Assembly (NCBI RefSeq): GCF_963169125.1
Contig: NC_084800.1
Location: forward strand, 53,304,866-53,368,865
Reading direction: 5' to 3'
Length of the DNA stretch: 64,000 bases
Source of the DNA: Humulus lupulus
Taxonomy: Eukaryota; Streptophyta; Magnoliopsida; Rosales; Cannabaceae
The position numbers and the translations under genes were made by a program. Position 1 is the stretch's first letter, and each line of letters starts with the position of its first letter. Positions 29,633 to 41,616 of this stretch are shown piece by piece. A model generated the notes under the pieces. The model was given only the letters and a program-made list of their open reading frames with translations, searched no databases and was not told the origin of the DNA.

Positions 29633-32600
29633 TTATTCGAGCTCTTCCAATGGTTTGAGATCATCTCTTTCCTCTGTTCTTAGATCGATTTCTTCATCTA
29701 TTTCGAAGACTGTCCCGTCCTTATTCTGAATAATGACTAATGCTTGTGCACTCGTTTGCTTCTTTCCTCTAATGGAAATGCTATAGCATTCCCTTCCGGG
29801 TAGCTGGTCTCCCTTCAGTGTCCTAATGCCACTAGAAGTCGGGAACTTGATGGCCAAATGCCTTACAGACGAGACTGCCCCCAGCCCTACTAGGGCGGGT
29901 CTCCCAAGCAGCACATTGTAGGCCGATGGCAGGTCCACTACTACGAATTCCATCATCTTGGTTGTTGAGATTGGGAAGTCTCCCAAGGTCACAGGGAGTT
30001 CGATGGACCCCATACAGGCAATCCCTTCTCCTGAAAAACCGCACAACGTTGTTGCACAGGCCTTTAGGTCACGAAGCGCGAGTCCCATCTTTTCTAAGGT
30101 GGCCTTATAGAGAATGTTCACTGAGCTCCCATTATCAATAAGAACTCGGTGAACCCTCTTGTTCGCGAGCTGAAGAGTGATGACTAGTGGGTCGTTGTGA
30201 GGAAATTGAACATGGGACGCATCATCCTCAGTAAAGGTTATAGGTTGAGATTCAACCCTTTGGTACTTCGGAGCTCTGAGTTCGGGTTCATAAGTGGACC
30301 CATCGCCAGTTTTTAGCTCATTCACGTATCGCTTTTGGGCATTCTTTCCCGATCCTGCGAGATGAGGCCTGTCCGAGATGGTTACAACATCTTCTCCATC
30401 AATCGAAGGGGGTCTCTCGTCTTCCCCAGCTCGGGAATTGCTATTTTGGGTAGGCGGCAGTGCAGCTGTCCTTTGGCTAGTAGAAGCCTGATTATTGTTC
30501 TGGTTTCTGACATACTGCCTGAAGTATCCTCTCGAGATCAAGCCTTCGATCTCGTCCTTCAGTTGCCTACACTCATTAGTAGTGTGTCCAGTATCTCTGT
30601 GAAATCGATAGTATTTACTGGAGTCTCTCTTGGATTTTTGGTTTCTAAGGGGGTCTGGACATCTGAAAGGGACCTGGTTTTCATTAGCCAGGTAAATATT
30701 CTCCCAATACTCGTTGAGCTCGGTGTACACCTTGTACACGGAGAAATACCTTTTCCTTTTCTGTTTCTTTCCCCCTTCTGCCTCGGGGTTACTTCCTTCA
30801 TTCTTCTTTCTTTTGGAAGGGTTTTCTGTAGGGGGTTTCGAGGCTGATGGGTCCGCCGAGGTCGAGGCAGAGTTTATGTTTGTCGTTGTAGTTATGGGCT
30901 GAGAGGTCATATTCAGCGTTGACCTCACCTCTTCTACATTGAGAAACCTCTGAGCTCGTCGATTAAACTCAGTTATGGACCTCACAGGCTTCCTCTGCAT
31001 ATCATCCCAGAGGGGACTTCTCGGCATTACCCCAGCTTGGATGACCATTAAATGACCGCAGTCGTCTACATCACGAGCTCGGGCGACTTCTAGATTGAAT
31101 CTTGTAAGGTATCTTTTCAGCATTTAATTTGGTTGTTGCCAGACGTTGGTCAGGGTCGATGCCTCGGGCCTTATCCCAATCATGGCTCTAAATTGCTTCT
31201 TGAAATCCCTTGACAACTGATCCCAAGATGTGATTGAATGCCTCTTATATTTTTTGAACCAATTTTTTGCTGGTCCTGTAAGCGATGCTGGAAAAAGCAT
31301 CCATCTGAGCTCGTAACCCACATTACTTGCTCTCATAATAGTGTTAAATGTACTAAAGTGACTGTACGGGTTAGATTTCCCTTCAAAATGTGGGACATGA
31401 GGAATTTGAAACCCCTGAGGAAACGGAGTGTTGGAAATGTGGGGAGCGAATGGTTCGAGCTCCTCATCAGAATCTTCGTCCCGATTCCGGCCTCGCTCAT
31501 TCTATAAGAGCCTAAATGCTCTTTCCAGTTGATCAATTCTCTCCTGAACTGGATCCACGGGGGGTCTTGCCTAAAATTGGTTATCGTAGATCACAATTCC
31601 AAGCTCACGCCTTCGCATGGGATCCTTGTGCCTATTTAGGCGATCTCTCAGGTTTGGGTTCGAGGGGTTACCACTACCCCGATTTTGATTCAGGTGTTCC
31701 CGCAAGTTAGGGTGGTTCCTTTGGTTCCCAGTATTTCTGCGTCCTTGATTATACATACTGACTGATATGATGTCCCCTGAGTCTTCGTTGGTGATGCTCG
31801 TTGCATGATTGTTTTGAGATGGATTCCTTTCAGGTTGCCTCGTCTCTATAGTGTGAGACTGAGACATTTGGCTTCTCATAGGCTGGGCACCTCTCCGTTC
31901 TTTAGCAGTTTCTCCATTCCCCTGCTTCCATCCGACCCGCCTTTCCCTATCACCCTGAGTCGGTTGTGTGTTTCTCCGAGACGGTGAGGGATACGTTATT
32001 GGCGACGGAGGGTGCCGTATGGGTGATGGTGGCTGCCACCCATTTCGGGGTCTGGATGGTCCCGAGTTCGCATGTGCTGGCTCGGGAACATTCTGCGCGT
32101 TACTAGGATTCTGAGTCCGAGTCGCTGCAGGGGCTCGGTTATTCCCAGTTTCAGCTGGTAACTCAGCAGTTGAGTTGACAGGAGCTCTAGCCCGGGTGTT
32201 TCTTCGAGGCCTTGAGGGAGCAGGCTGTTCTGCTGGTGGCGGAGGTTGCTCCGTTCTTCTTGTGGCGGCATATTTGCGAGGTCGCCCACGAGGTCTGCGG
32301 GGAGGAACATGAACGTCCCGCAGAGGTGGGACCTGGACCTCAGACGAAGGTTGAGGCTGAGCCACCTGTGCCTCCGCAACCAATCTAGCTAATTCCTCGT
32401 TACGCTTCTTGGCCTCAGCCAACTATTTTCTCAACTAACGATTTTCGAGTTCCACAATGGGAACATATCGCTCAGGATTATAGTACATGTCCTCATCGTC
32501 CCTGGGGGTCGGTGGTGCTGAAGGTCCTCGAGAGACGGAGGACTCACTTCTCTCCTTTGGTTCTGGATTCCTCATTGGTTGTTTCCCAGGGCGCCGTGGA

Positions 32601-32644
32601 TAGTTGACTTCTTCTTCAGGAGTATTAGGATCATTTGCGGCCAT
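29633..32644 (-). pseudogene. gag-protease of copy 2, broken by stops
   Basis: The ATG at 32644 (MAANDPNTPEEEVNYPRRPG) begins a gag related to copy 3. Nonsense codons occur near 32433 and 32421 (both fit former CAG codons), near 31571 and 31507, and near 31124. Recognisable parts are the acidic N-terminus with DEDMYYNPERYVPIVELEN, a Pro/Arg-rich region, a capsid-like domain (LFPASLTGPAKNWFKKYKRH), the variant zinc knuckle (FHRDTGHTTNECRQLKDEI) and the protease ([14 protein letters not shown]). The 496-codon segment 31123-29633 ends at a TAA close to the gag-PR stop of copy 1. Confidence 0.82.
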
Positions 32645-32698
32645 AGCTAATCAGGGAGGCTTTTTCGAATGACTAGACTCAGATTCGTACTGCTTAAT

Positions 32699-32720
32699 GC
32701 TCTCAATGAAAGCACCAAAC
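32699..32720 (-). other. Primer-binding site region, copy 2
   Basis: The minus strand reads GTTTGGTGCTTTCATTGAGA directly after the 5' LTR, nearly the same as in copies 1 and 3. Confidence 0.65.
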
Positions 32721-33547
32721 TATTGACACCGTTTTTCGTCAACTTAAAATGTAGAGCAATTAAACAATATGAGCTATGGTGCAGATGAATAGTATGGTGG
32801 AACAGCAAGGGTTTTACGTGGTTCAACAGTTAAATCTGCCTAGTCCACGAGTCTATTTTATTAGAACTTGAAGTTTTTTGGAAATCCTTCAGAGATGAAT
32901 TCCCCAGAGTTCTCTCTCAAGATATCAAAAGATTCGTCCTTTACAAGTGTTCATGACCTCTCTATTTATAGAGAGTTTTCAGAGTTCATTCCCACATATT
33001 TCGGGAAGATACTTCTGCATATTAATTGAAATAATGATATTAAATGCTGTAACTCCTATATACAAGGAAACGTCCCCTGAAGACCACGAAACGGATAACA
33101 GACTTGTTAATATCCCCTTAATGTTGGGATGTTACAACAATAAATATCTTTAAACGTATAGAACGCGTTACATCAGATGACTCATCAAATCTCCGAGGTC
33201 AGCAACCAGCATCGCGTCAGTCAAGGTTTACAGACAGGTTACGAACTGGCCGTCATATTCCAAGACCTGCTCGGAGCAGATAGATACCATCAAGGCTGTC
33301 ACATTTCGAGCTTGTGCTCTTTAAGCTCGGACTACTCAGTCTGAAGGCATTCGCTAACGGATGTATCCCGATGCTATGCTCTTTCGAGCTTAGAAAGAAT
33401 CCCAAGGTTACATCTTCGAGATTGCCGTCATGCTTCGAGGGTTTTTCAGCTAGACCATGAACATGCGTTTTTATATATCTCGAGCTCACACTCGATGAGT
33501 CCAGCCTTCGAGGTCATAATTTCTTATCTCGAAATCTGGGTGTAGCA
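32721..33547 (-). repeat. 5' LTR of copy 2
   Basis: 827 bp, partner of 5401-6227. Its termini are mutated (TATTGACACC instead of TGTTGACGCC; GTAGCA instead of GTAACA), consistent with age and CpG-type transitions. The minus-strand TATA box TATAAATAGAG is at about 32958-32975. It is followed by AAACT, the second TSD copy. 33553-34038 is AT-rich DNA of the surrounding inverted-repeat element with no gene. Confidence 0.9.
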
Positions 33548-34038
33548 AAACTTAAATTTAAAATCCACGTATAATATTTAATATTACATTAAACATATAA
33601 TATATAATCTCTTGTTATCACTCCCAAATTCAAAAACTAGAACAAACATAAACTTAAAAAAAATTATTGAATTAAAACAATATATTAATTTAAAATTTAT
33701 ATGACATTAATATAAATTTAATAAAAATAATTAATAAATTTTATAAATAAAACTAGAGAAACGTACATACGTTACTTGTTTCTAGTATATATACATATAT
33801 ATATAAATCTTTTGATGATTTTATATATGAAAATTTGCTTTCTTTGTAAAACGTTTTAAAGACAATTTTATGTTGTATAGTTTATTATCCTAGATTTTTT
33901 TTCTTTAATTTTTTATACCAATAATAAAAACAAAGAATGAGTTTAAATTTTCTTAAATTTTCATAAAAAATTACTTAAAAAAATAAAATTAAAAATCTTC
34001 TTTAATTTAGTCTTGGAATATTTTTTTCTGAAGATAAA

Positions 34039-36184
34039 TGTTGACGTCGTTTTTCGTCAACTTAAGAAAGAAAAGCAATTAAACAATAATATACCAAAGG
34101 ATGTGAATAATAAGAATGAAGATAGGATCTTTTTACGTGGTTCAGAAGTTAAAATCTGCCTAGTCCACGAGTCTATGTTATTAGTTCTTTAGAATTTTCC
34201 GGAAACTTTCAAATAATAGTTGCCCAGAGTTTTTTCCAAAGCTCCATATTTTCCTCCCCTACAAATAAAGTTTACTCTTCTATTTATAGAGAAGATTTCA
34301 AAATTCGTTCTCACATATTTCGGGAAGATATTCAGTAAATCAAATAATATAATGCCAATTAATGCATTATTTGCTACTTGCATGATAATATCCCATAGAA
34401 TGTGGGATTGGATAACTAATTACATAATATCCCTTAAACATAGGGATTTTACAACAATAAGTACGTTCACACATAACCGACTAGCTTAGACACTGGGTCC
34501 TTTACGCCTTCGAGACTATTTGTCTATCACGAGCTCATCATCTTACTTTGCCTATGCTCCCAACAAGTAACCATTGACGAAGCCATCACCTTCGAGCTTA
34601 CACTTCTCGAGCTCGAACCATCTTGTTTGAGGGCAATAGATGCATCAAGAAACTTATACAAGTGTTTGAACCCTTACTTATTGCGAGTAGCGAGAGCTCC
34701 CAAGTTCACTTTATAAGCTCAAAACTCCTTCGAGGCTACATACTATTCAAGCTCGCGAGGTCTCTGACTGGTGAACAATATAATGATCTTGCTTATTGGT
34801 GGACTCAAAACGGGTATGTTTTAAAAATTTATAACTCGCAAGCGCACGAATCGTATATGAAGTATAATGTTCGTGTAAGCACTAATGAATAACAAAGTGT
34901 AAATATGTTATAACAATAAAAAAATACAAGATATTTAAGATGAAAGAAAATATTTGAAGAAGAAATCCATAAACTTTATTGCACAAAATGGAAAATCAAC
35001 ACACAACATAAATACTATCTAGTTACATATTGTTTCATCATCACCTTAATAATTTTAAAAAGATTAGAAACTCATAACTAGCATAGAAATTACAAACAAA
35101 AAATTACAAACATAAATAGGAAAATTTGGAGGAGGAACCCCCAAATTTTTCCTCTAAAAACTCATAGAAAAAATGACCAAAAAGAAGAAAATGATGAAGA
35201 TAATGGAGTGGTCTTGAAAGTGTAGAAATTTGTGTAGTGTAACCTCTCCTAAAATAAGCACCCAAATCCCTTATTTATAGCAAAAAAAAGTTGTTACAAT
35301 AATCAATTTAAATTAACTAAATTGATTAAATTAAATTTGAAATGATGAATAATATGACATATAGGGGTAAATTGTAGGGGTGATGATGATTTTGGGTAAA
35401 ATGTTCTAGAAAAATTGGGTAAAAATGGACAATTTTGGACAAAGTGGCAAAGGGACTATTTATGGGCTCAATGAAGGAGGAGGTGGCTAGGCTTGTTTGG
35501 TGTGGCAGGCGGCTGGGAAGGGGCAGAAAGAGGCTGGGCTTCGGCTGGGCCTAGCAGGTGAAGTGGTTCAGGCGGGTTGGGCCTGGCTAGTGGGCCTGGC
35601 GTGGGCTCAGCTAGAGGAAGTTGGGAGGAGCTGCGGGTTGGGCCTGGGCCTGGGCAAGTGCGGCCCAGATGGCTGGAGGCTTGGGCATTCTCATCAATGC
35701 CAATTTTTTACTTTTTTTTCCTTGAAAAATGGCATTTTGTTCCTTCATTATTCTTGCTTTTCAAGAGTAAAAATGCAACAAATTCTCTCCAAAAATAATA
35801 TAAATTAAATTAAAACTAAATATTTTCAATAATAAAATATACAACATAAAGTTCAATGAAAATATTAATTAAAACTTAATATTTACTTAAATATTTAAGC
35901 TAAAAAATGCATCTTTTTACTTCTAATTTAATAATATTAATTTTAAATAATTAAACTATAACATTTTACAATAATATAACTATAAAAATATACAAAAATC
36001 TATAAAATTAAAATAAATCTAATAAATTCAAAATTACTTAAAAACTTAAGAACTTAACACTAATTAGCTTATAAATAGTGGTAAAATAACTCTATTTTGT
36101 AGAGTTATCACTTATTTCAGGCTCACACCTTACGAATCAGGATTTCGAGATCAAAGCTCTCATCCTCGAAATCGGGGTGTAACA
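34039..36184 (-). mobile_element. Solo LTR of a copy 2/3-related family, itself interrupted
   Basis: The LTR begins TGTTGACGTCG and ends GGGGTGTAACA, flanked by ATAAA (34034-34038 and 36185-36189). Without the nested insert (34797-36110) it is about 830 bp. It is a diverged relative of the LTRs of copies 2 and 3 and of the solo LTR at 38460, with the same CTATTTATAGAGAAG TATA region. There is no internal retroelement sequence. Confidence 0.85.
34797..36110. mobile_element. LTR-like insertion (1314 bp) nested in the solo LTR
   Basis: The insert begins TGGTGGACTC and ends GAGTTATCA. CTTAT flanks it on both sides (34792-34796 and 36111-36115), and the host LTR reads on across it. It contains ATAACTCGCAAGCGCACGAA near its left end, AT-rich tracts and a GC-rich block (35479-35690, GGGCTGGGC-type words) that produces chance ORFs. 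TG...CA ends with a 5-bp duplication suggest a solo LTR of another family. No coding domains seen. Confidence 0.6.
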
Positions 36185-37060
36185 ATAAATATCTTTGTAT
36201 ACTTATGTCATAACTATTTAAACATATTATTTATTAAATTATATTACTTTACTTTCTTTATTTACACAGTAAAAAATATTCATTTGTGTAAATATATTTT
36301 TCAATTTAATTTTTTTAGATAATCTGTTTTTTATTGTAATGTTTTTAACCAAATAATTCCCTTTTTAAGGGAAATTATTATTTTATTTTTTATTAAGAAA
36401 AATTTATGTGTATGTAAACATACTACTCCCCTGTAAAAAAAATAAACTATTTAAATATATTAATATGTTAAAATTATATTACTATAACTTTTGTTTGTTT
36501 CTGTATTTGCAAAGAGTACCAAATAATATTAATTTTGTTTCGTAATTTTAGAAAAGCTTTTTTTTATATTATATTTCTTCCAATAATTTGTATGCACTAT
36601 TGTGGTATTTTAGTTTTATTTTTTAAAGTATTTTTTTAATTAAAACTAAAGAAAATTTAAAGAAAATTTGTATGCAATAATCATTTTTAATTATTGGTAT
36701 AAAAAATGGAAGAAAACAAAACCTTGGATAACAAATTATATAGCATAAAATTAGCATGCAGATTATTCAAAAGATATATAATTATAAAATTGAAAAAACA
36801 TTATAAGTTATAACATATATAAACAAAATGAATACATTTTGTACTGATATAATATAATAAGAAATTAGGTAAATACATAAATAAAAAGTAAATAAGAGTT
36901 TTCATAAAATTATTTTTTTAGATAAGTATGACATGACCTTTTTTTAAATAATATAAAATATTTCTATTCTAATATAACGACAATTATATTTTCAAGACAC
37001 TAATTTTAGGCTGAAACTAAAGGAGTTACACTAAAGTTTGTATTTTATTAGTGCGATCGT

Positions 37061-37640
37061 GAAATTATAGGTATTTTCAGACGTCAGAATTTTTAGTTCA
37101 TGGATGATCAATTAATGATCAATAATTCCCAACAATAATAGTTAGTATTGAATAAAAATCGGTTGTGAATTTAGCCCTAATTAATTCATGAGAAATCTAA
37201 CTATAGAATCAAAGATTAGCGGAAGCGTACCGGAGTCCATTGAATCGTTTGTAAAATGGTATGATTGAAGCCTTATTTTCCTGATAATGGGGATTCAGGA
37301 ATATGAAAAATACGATACGATGCAAAAATGGGGACCATTACCCGTTATATTACCAACTGCCAAAACAGTTAGTAATATTTATTAACTATTTCTAATTTGG
37401 CCCCTCATCAAATCAGAAATTGTCTAATTGGTATCCACATATTAAAATCATGACAATCATGCCCTTAAGTCATAAACTTTATTCCTAAATAGACCACATA
37501 AATTTAACTTATTTATTTAATGACCCAACACACATTTTATATATACAATTGTGACTCCAATAAATTTCTAACATTAAATTCTCTATCCCTTCATTTACCC
37601 ACTAATAGAATTCTAACAGCTACTCATTTTTTTTATTCTT
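37061..37640. other. Unrecognised non-coding segment
   Basis: This segment between two inverted-repeat elements has normal, less AT-rich composition (for example GATTAGCGGAAGCGTACCGG near 37213) but no long ORF, TSD or family I recognise. It could be a retroelement remnant. Confidence 0.3.
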
Positions 37641-37642
37641 TT

Positions 37643-39405
37643 TAAGTTTTGATATTTTTTCCATCAATATATATATATATGATAGTTATTGAGAAAGTAA
37701 TTTGTCATGATATATTTATTTAAAAAGAGAAAATGAAAAAGTTAAGTCACATCTATTTAAATCAATTATTTCATTAAAAATATCATTTACTTATTTTTTT
37801 TATTTTCATAATCTCTTATAAAAAAGTAATTTTTTTTTCATATATGCATCGCATAATGTTTTTTTTTAATTAAATACATATATATCTCTAGGATATTCTG
37901 CTTTTTTTTTAAAGAAAAATAATATGCTTTGTAGAAAGAAAATTTTATGCTATATAATATGTAAGACAAGAATTTAATTAATTTTTAATACCAATAATAA
38001 AAATAAAGCATAAGTTTAATTTTCTTTAATTTTAATAAAAAAATACTTTAAAAACTTTTATGAAAATACTATAATAGAACATACCAATTATTGGAAGAAA
38101 AATAAAACTAAAAAAATGCTTCTATAAAATTATAAAAAATATATTTTTTTTCTTGTATACTATTTGCAAATAAAGACAAAATATATAAAGTCAGAGTGAT
38201 ACAATTTAAAAAAATAATATATTTAAATAGTATTTTTAAGGAGAACAATTTTATCAACTCATAATTTTTTCTTAAATAAATATACTATAATATACCATTT
38301 ATTAAGTACGTTGAAATAATGTCTATTATATATATGAATTTATAAAAAAAAAAGAAATAAATATACAATAATATACTATTTATTTAAGAAAAATAATACT
38401 TTTTTTTATAGGAGACTGTGAAAATAAAAAATTAAATAAATGATATTTTTAATGAAATATGTTACACCCAGATTTCGAGCATAAGAAGTTATGATCTCAA
38501 AATCTAGGCTCATTAGGTGTGAACTCGAAATATACACGGTCGTCATATGATCCTTCAATCGGACTGCTTTGTTGTAAGTAACAACCTCGAAAAGCTCAAG
38601 GATGTGTAGCATCGAATATTCTCTGAGCTCGCAATGACCATGGTTTGACACATATATATTTTTCCCTGATACATCTCTTGCCCTCAGACTAGATGGCTCG
38701 AGCTCGGGAAGTGTAAGCTCGAATGAGATGACTTCATCAATAGTTGTTTGCTCCGGGCATAAGCAAAGTTAGGCGACAAGTTCGTGAGTCTCGGCGAGCT
38801 CGATGTCAACTGTTAGTCTCAAAGATTTGATGAATCCCGTATCCGAGTTAATTAGTTACATGTGAATATATTTATTGTTGTACAATCCCAATGTTTAAGG
38901 GATGTCATTTAATCTGTTATTCGATCCCACATTTTGTAGGACATTTCTATATATATAGGAAATAATGCATTAAATAACATTATATTAATTGATTCACAAA
39001 ATATCTTCCCGAGATATGTGAGAATAAATTCTGCATACCTTCTCTCTAAATAGATAAGGAAGCTCTATTTGTGAAGGACCGATTTTTGATTTCTAGACAG
39101 AAAATTTTGGGCAACTATTCTCTAAAAAGTTTTCAGAAAACTCTCAAGGTCTAATAACATAGACTCGTGAACTAGGCAGATTTAACTGCTGAATTACGTA
39201 AAAAAAAACTCTTGTGTTCATTTTTGCTTATTTCCTCTAATATTTTCTTGTTTAATTACTCTTTTATTAAGTTAACGAAAAATGACGTGAACAAAATAAT
39301 TGATTTAAATAGGTGTAACTTAACTTTTTTTAATAAATATATCAAATCTATTTTAATGCACAGATAATTTGCTTTCAGAACAGATATCAAAATCTTAAAA
39401 GAAAA
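37643..39405. mobile_element. Second AT-rich element with terminal inverted repeats, hit by a solo LTR
   Basis: The left arm (CTTTTTAAGTTTTGATAT, then AAAAAGTTAAGTCACATCTA and TTTAAATCAATTATTTCATT) matches the reverse complement of the right arm (CTTTTAAGATTTTGATATCT, then AAAAGTTAAGTTACACCTAT and TTTAAATCAATTATTTTATT). The solo LTR at 38460-39293 lies within the right arm; removing it restores the symmetry. The element would be about 930 bp without it, has no ORF and ends about 290 bp before the glycosyltransferase ATG. Edges are approximate. The arms share words such as AAAAAGTTAAGTCA with the 4586-37056 element. Confidence 0.55.
38460..39293 (+). mobile_element. Solo LTR in an inverted-repeat element
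   Basis: It starts TGTTACACCCAGATTTCGAG and ends AATGACGTGAACA, with AAATA on both sides (38455-38459 and 39294-39298). It is the same family as the solo LTR at 34039 but in the opposite orientation. No internal sequence remains. Confidence 0.88.
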
Positions 39406-39443
39406 AAAAAATAGCAGAGATTGAACGGATAGGAATTTGACCC

Positions 39444-39500
39444 AGCTGACTTTTATTAGTTAGTATTATTTGAGACAGCTGACTTTTATTAGTTAGTATT
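39444..39500 (+). repeat. 24-bp direct repeat upstream of the glycosyltransferase gene
   Basis: AGCTGACTTTTATTAGTTAG plus TATT occurs identically at 39444-39467 and 39477-39500 (period 33), about 200-250 bp before the ATG at 39697. It may be a recent tandem duplication in the promoter. I recognise no factor site in it. Confidence 0.7.
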
Positions 39501-39843
39501 GTGCCAACCGAAACTGGTCCACTTAGTCACTGCACAATCAATTACTTTGCTTCCAGTCCCCCACACACCACACATTTGCACAATCTCTTTTGGGCTGATC
39601 GTTTCTCTGAAATATTATTTGCATAATTTTGTGGTATACAAAATTTTTTGCAGATAAATAATTCAGAGCTCCATCTTTCTAATTAGTATAATATATATGG
39701 AGAAAAAACTAAACAGTGATCTTAAACTTCACATAGGAGTATTGCCATGGCTAGCACAAGGCCATCTAATCCCATTTTTGCAAGTCTCCAAGTTCTTAGC
39801 TCAAAAGGGTCACAGTGTTTCCTTCCTCTCCACCCCAAAAAAC

Positions 39844-40581
39844 TGTTAGACAAAACATATCTTATATAATACTTGAATAAACACAATATGATAAAAACAA
39901 TAATTATATCTATATCTACTAAAATTAAAGATACATAAATATTATAAATATAACTAACTTATAATATATATAACAATATTATAATTATAAATAACTTATA
40001 ATAAATAACTTATAATATATATATATAACAACATAATATATATACCAATATAATATTATAATTATAAATAACTTATAATATATAACAATATTATAATTAT
40101 AAATAATATAATATAAATAACTTATAATATATATATAACAACATAATATATATAACAATATAATATTATAATAACTATATTATAATTATAAATAACTTAT
40201 AATTTATATAACAATGATATAAAAGCCGAGGCCTGTGTAACACACAGTTTCCTTAAAACAGATTCGCCGCCTCTACGAGGTTTCGACGTCTATCTCACAG
40301 GATACAACGGTGAACGACAAGTAACTCAATTACTTCGCCGAACCAAATATACCCGAACTCTATCACTATAAAACATATAACTAAAATCATAATATAAATA
40401 TAATATCATAATATAAATATAAGTCAATATAATTATATACCTTAAAATAAGGAATTTTGATGTACTTTAAACAACAAGGCTATACTCCATTATATAGCCC
40501 TTGGAAAAGAAGTAAAACAATTTGCAACCAATGTGGGACAAAAAATCTCAAAGCTTTTTTTCATTCAAAAAATATCCAACA
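39844..40581 (-). repeat. 3' LTR of the copia element
   Basis: Plus-strand ends are TGTTAGACAAAAC and ATATCCAACA. Most of it is a low-complexity mosaic of ATAACTTATAATATATA and TTATAATTATAA words. It contains about 50 bases near 40495-40545 (from GCCCTTGGAAAAG to GGGACAAAAA) that are missing from the other LTR. The minus-strand PPT ATGTGGGGGAT follows at 40582-40592. 40593-41172 is the element's 3' untranslated region with no gene. Confidence 0.9.
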
Positions 40582-41172
40582 ATCCCCCACATGAATGAAA
40601 AAACTGACTCAAGAAAAACCAACAAAATAAATAGACCTAGGTGATAGAGTTCAACGGTAGAAACCTGCATAGGATAGGTAGGTGTTACCCTTTGAACCTT
40701 CCCTTGTATAAGTATATTTACTTTACTGGCTGATCAGTAGACGCGATGTCTTTGAACTGTTCTGCCGTTCGTGTAAACGATGATATACCACACACAGGAA
40801 TCTTCCTGACATATATTGGTTCTCAAGATTATGTTCGTTTTGGCCCTGAACATTTCCCTGGTTCTGCAAGAGATATTCTAGGAATTGAGCCCTTATTCAA
40901 TCCCTATAGAAGCGGCTCATCTTCTCTCTCACATAGGTGATTTTCTTAATTAAGAGTAACCCGTATTACTCTGCTCGACATTTCGACGCATAAGAAATCA
41001 TTCAAAGCATAGCTTAACCTTTTCCTTACGGTTATCACTATTTCATCATAGGAATGGACAATGAGGATAACCCCCACAGTGATCCAACATAGTCTTTACA
41101 GTTTTAGTTGTCCCTTTGAACCTAGATCTTGGGATCTCCAGTCAACTAGGTGGGGTGTCTACTGTATTGACT

Positions 41173-41616
41173 TTATTCATTCATGGGCTTTAGACCCATT
41201 CCCCTCGATGATTTTTCAACCAACTCTCTATTTAACCCTTTGGTTAGCGGATCCGCAATATTATCCTTTGACTTCACATAGTCAATAGAGATAACTCCAG
41301 TTGAGAGTAGTTGTCTAATGGTATTGTGTCTACGACGTATATGTCTAGACTTACCATTATACATATTATTATGCACCCTACCAATTGCAGATTGACTATC
41401 GCAATGTAAGCCAATAGCTGGCACTGGTTTAGGCCATTTTGGAATATCTTCTAAAAATTGACGAAGCCATTCAGCTTCTTCGCCACACTTGTCTAAGGCA
41501 ATAAACTCAGATTCCATCGTGGATCTAGCTATTACCGTTTGTTTAGAAGATTTCCATGATACAACTGCACCACTGAGTGTGAACACATATCCACTCATAG
41601 ATTTTAAATCTTTCAT
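41173..41616 (-). pseudogene. copia RNase H C-terminal fragment
   Basis: The frame reads [67 protein letters not shown] and [16 protein letters not shown], the standard end of copia RNase H. It joins KFDMKDL directly to SMSGYVF, so the end of RT and the start of RNase H are deleted at this junction. Confidence 0.88.

Larger units (their letters stand above)
5401..33547 (-). mobile_element. Tat-lineage Ty3/gypsy retrotransposon copy 2, full length but nested
   Basis: Two 827-bp LTRs (5401-6227 and 32721-33547) are flanked by the duplication AAACT (5396-5400 and 33548-33552). gag-pol reads on the minus strand from the right LTR, and an antisense gene reads on the plus strand next to the left LTR. 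Two later insertions split it: copy 1 (8605-23194) and a solo LTR (25749-26535). Its own length without them is about 12.8 kb. I counted about 49 LTR differences, mostly transitions, so it is the oldest of the three complete copies. gag-pol carries many stops and frameshifts. Confidence 0.9.
4586..37056. mobile_element. AT-rich DNA element with long terminal inverted repeats, split by nested insertions
   Basis: The left end (TCGCATTAATAAAATACAGA, then TTAGTTTCAGCC, AATTAGTGT, AATAGAAATATTTATATTAT) matches the reverse complement of the right end (TCGCACTAATAAAATACAAA, then TTAGTTTCAGCC, AATTAGTGT, AATAGAAATATTTTATATTAT). The similarity runs at least 150 bases from each edge. Without the insertions (copy 2 at 5401-33547, solo LTR at 34039-36184) the element would be about 2.2 kb: 4586-5400, 33548-34038 and 36185-37056. 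These pieces are very AT-rich with no ORF, as in non-autonomous MITE or Mutator-like elements. I could not fix the superfamily or the TSD. Confidence 0.55.

Noticed and set aside
35497..35808. 103-codon Gly/Ala/Trp-rich ORF
   Set aside because: It is a chance frame in the GC-rich block of the nested LTR-like insert, with no start context or homology.
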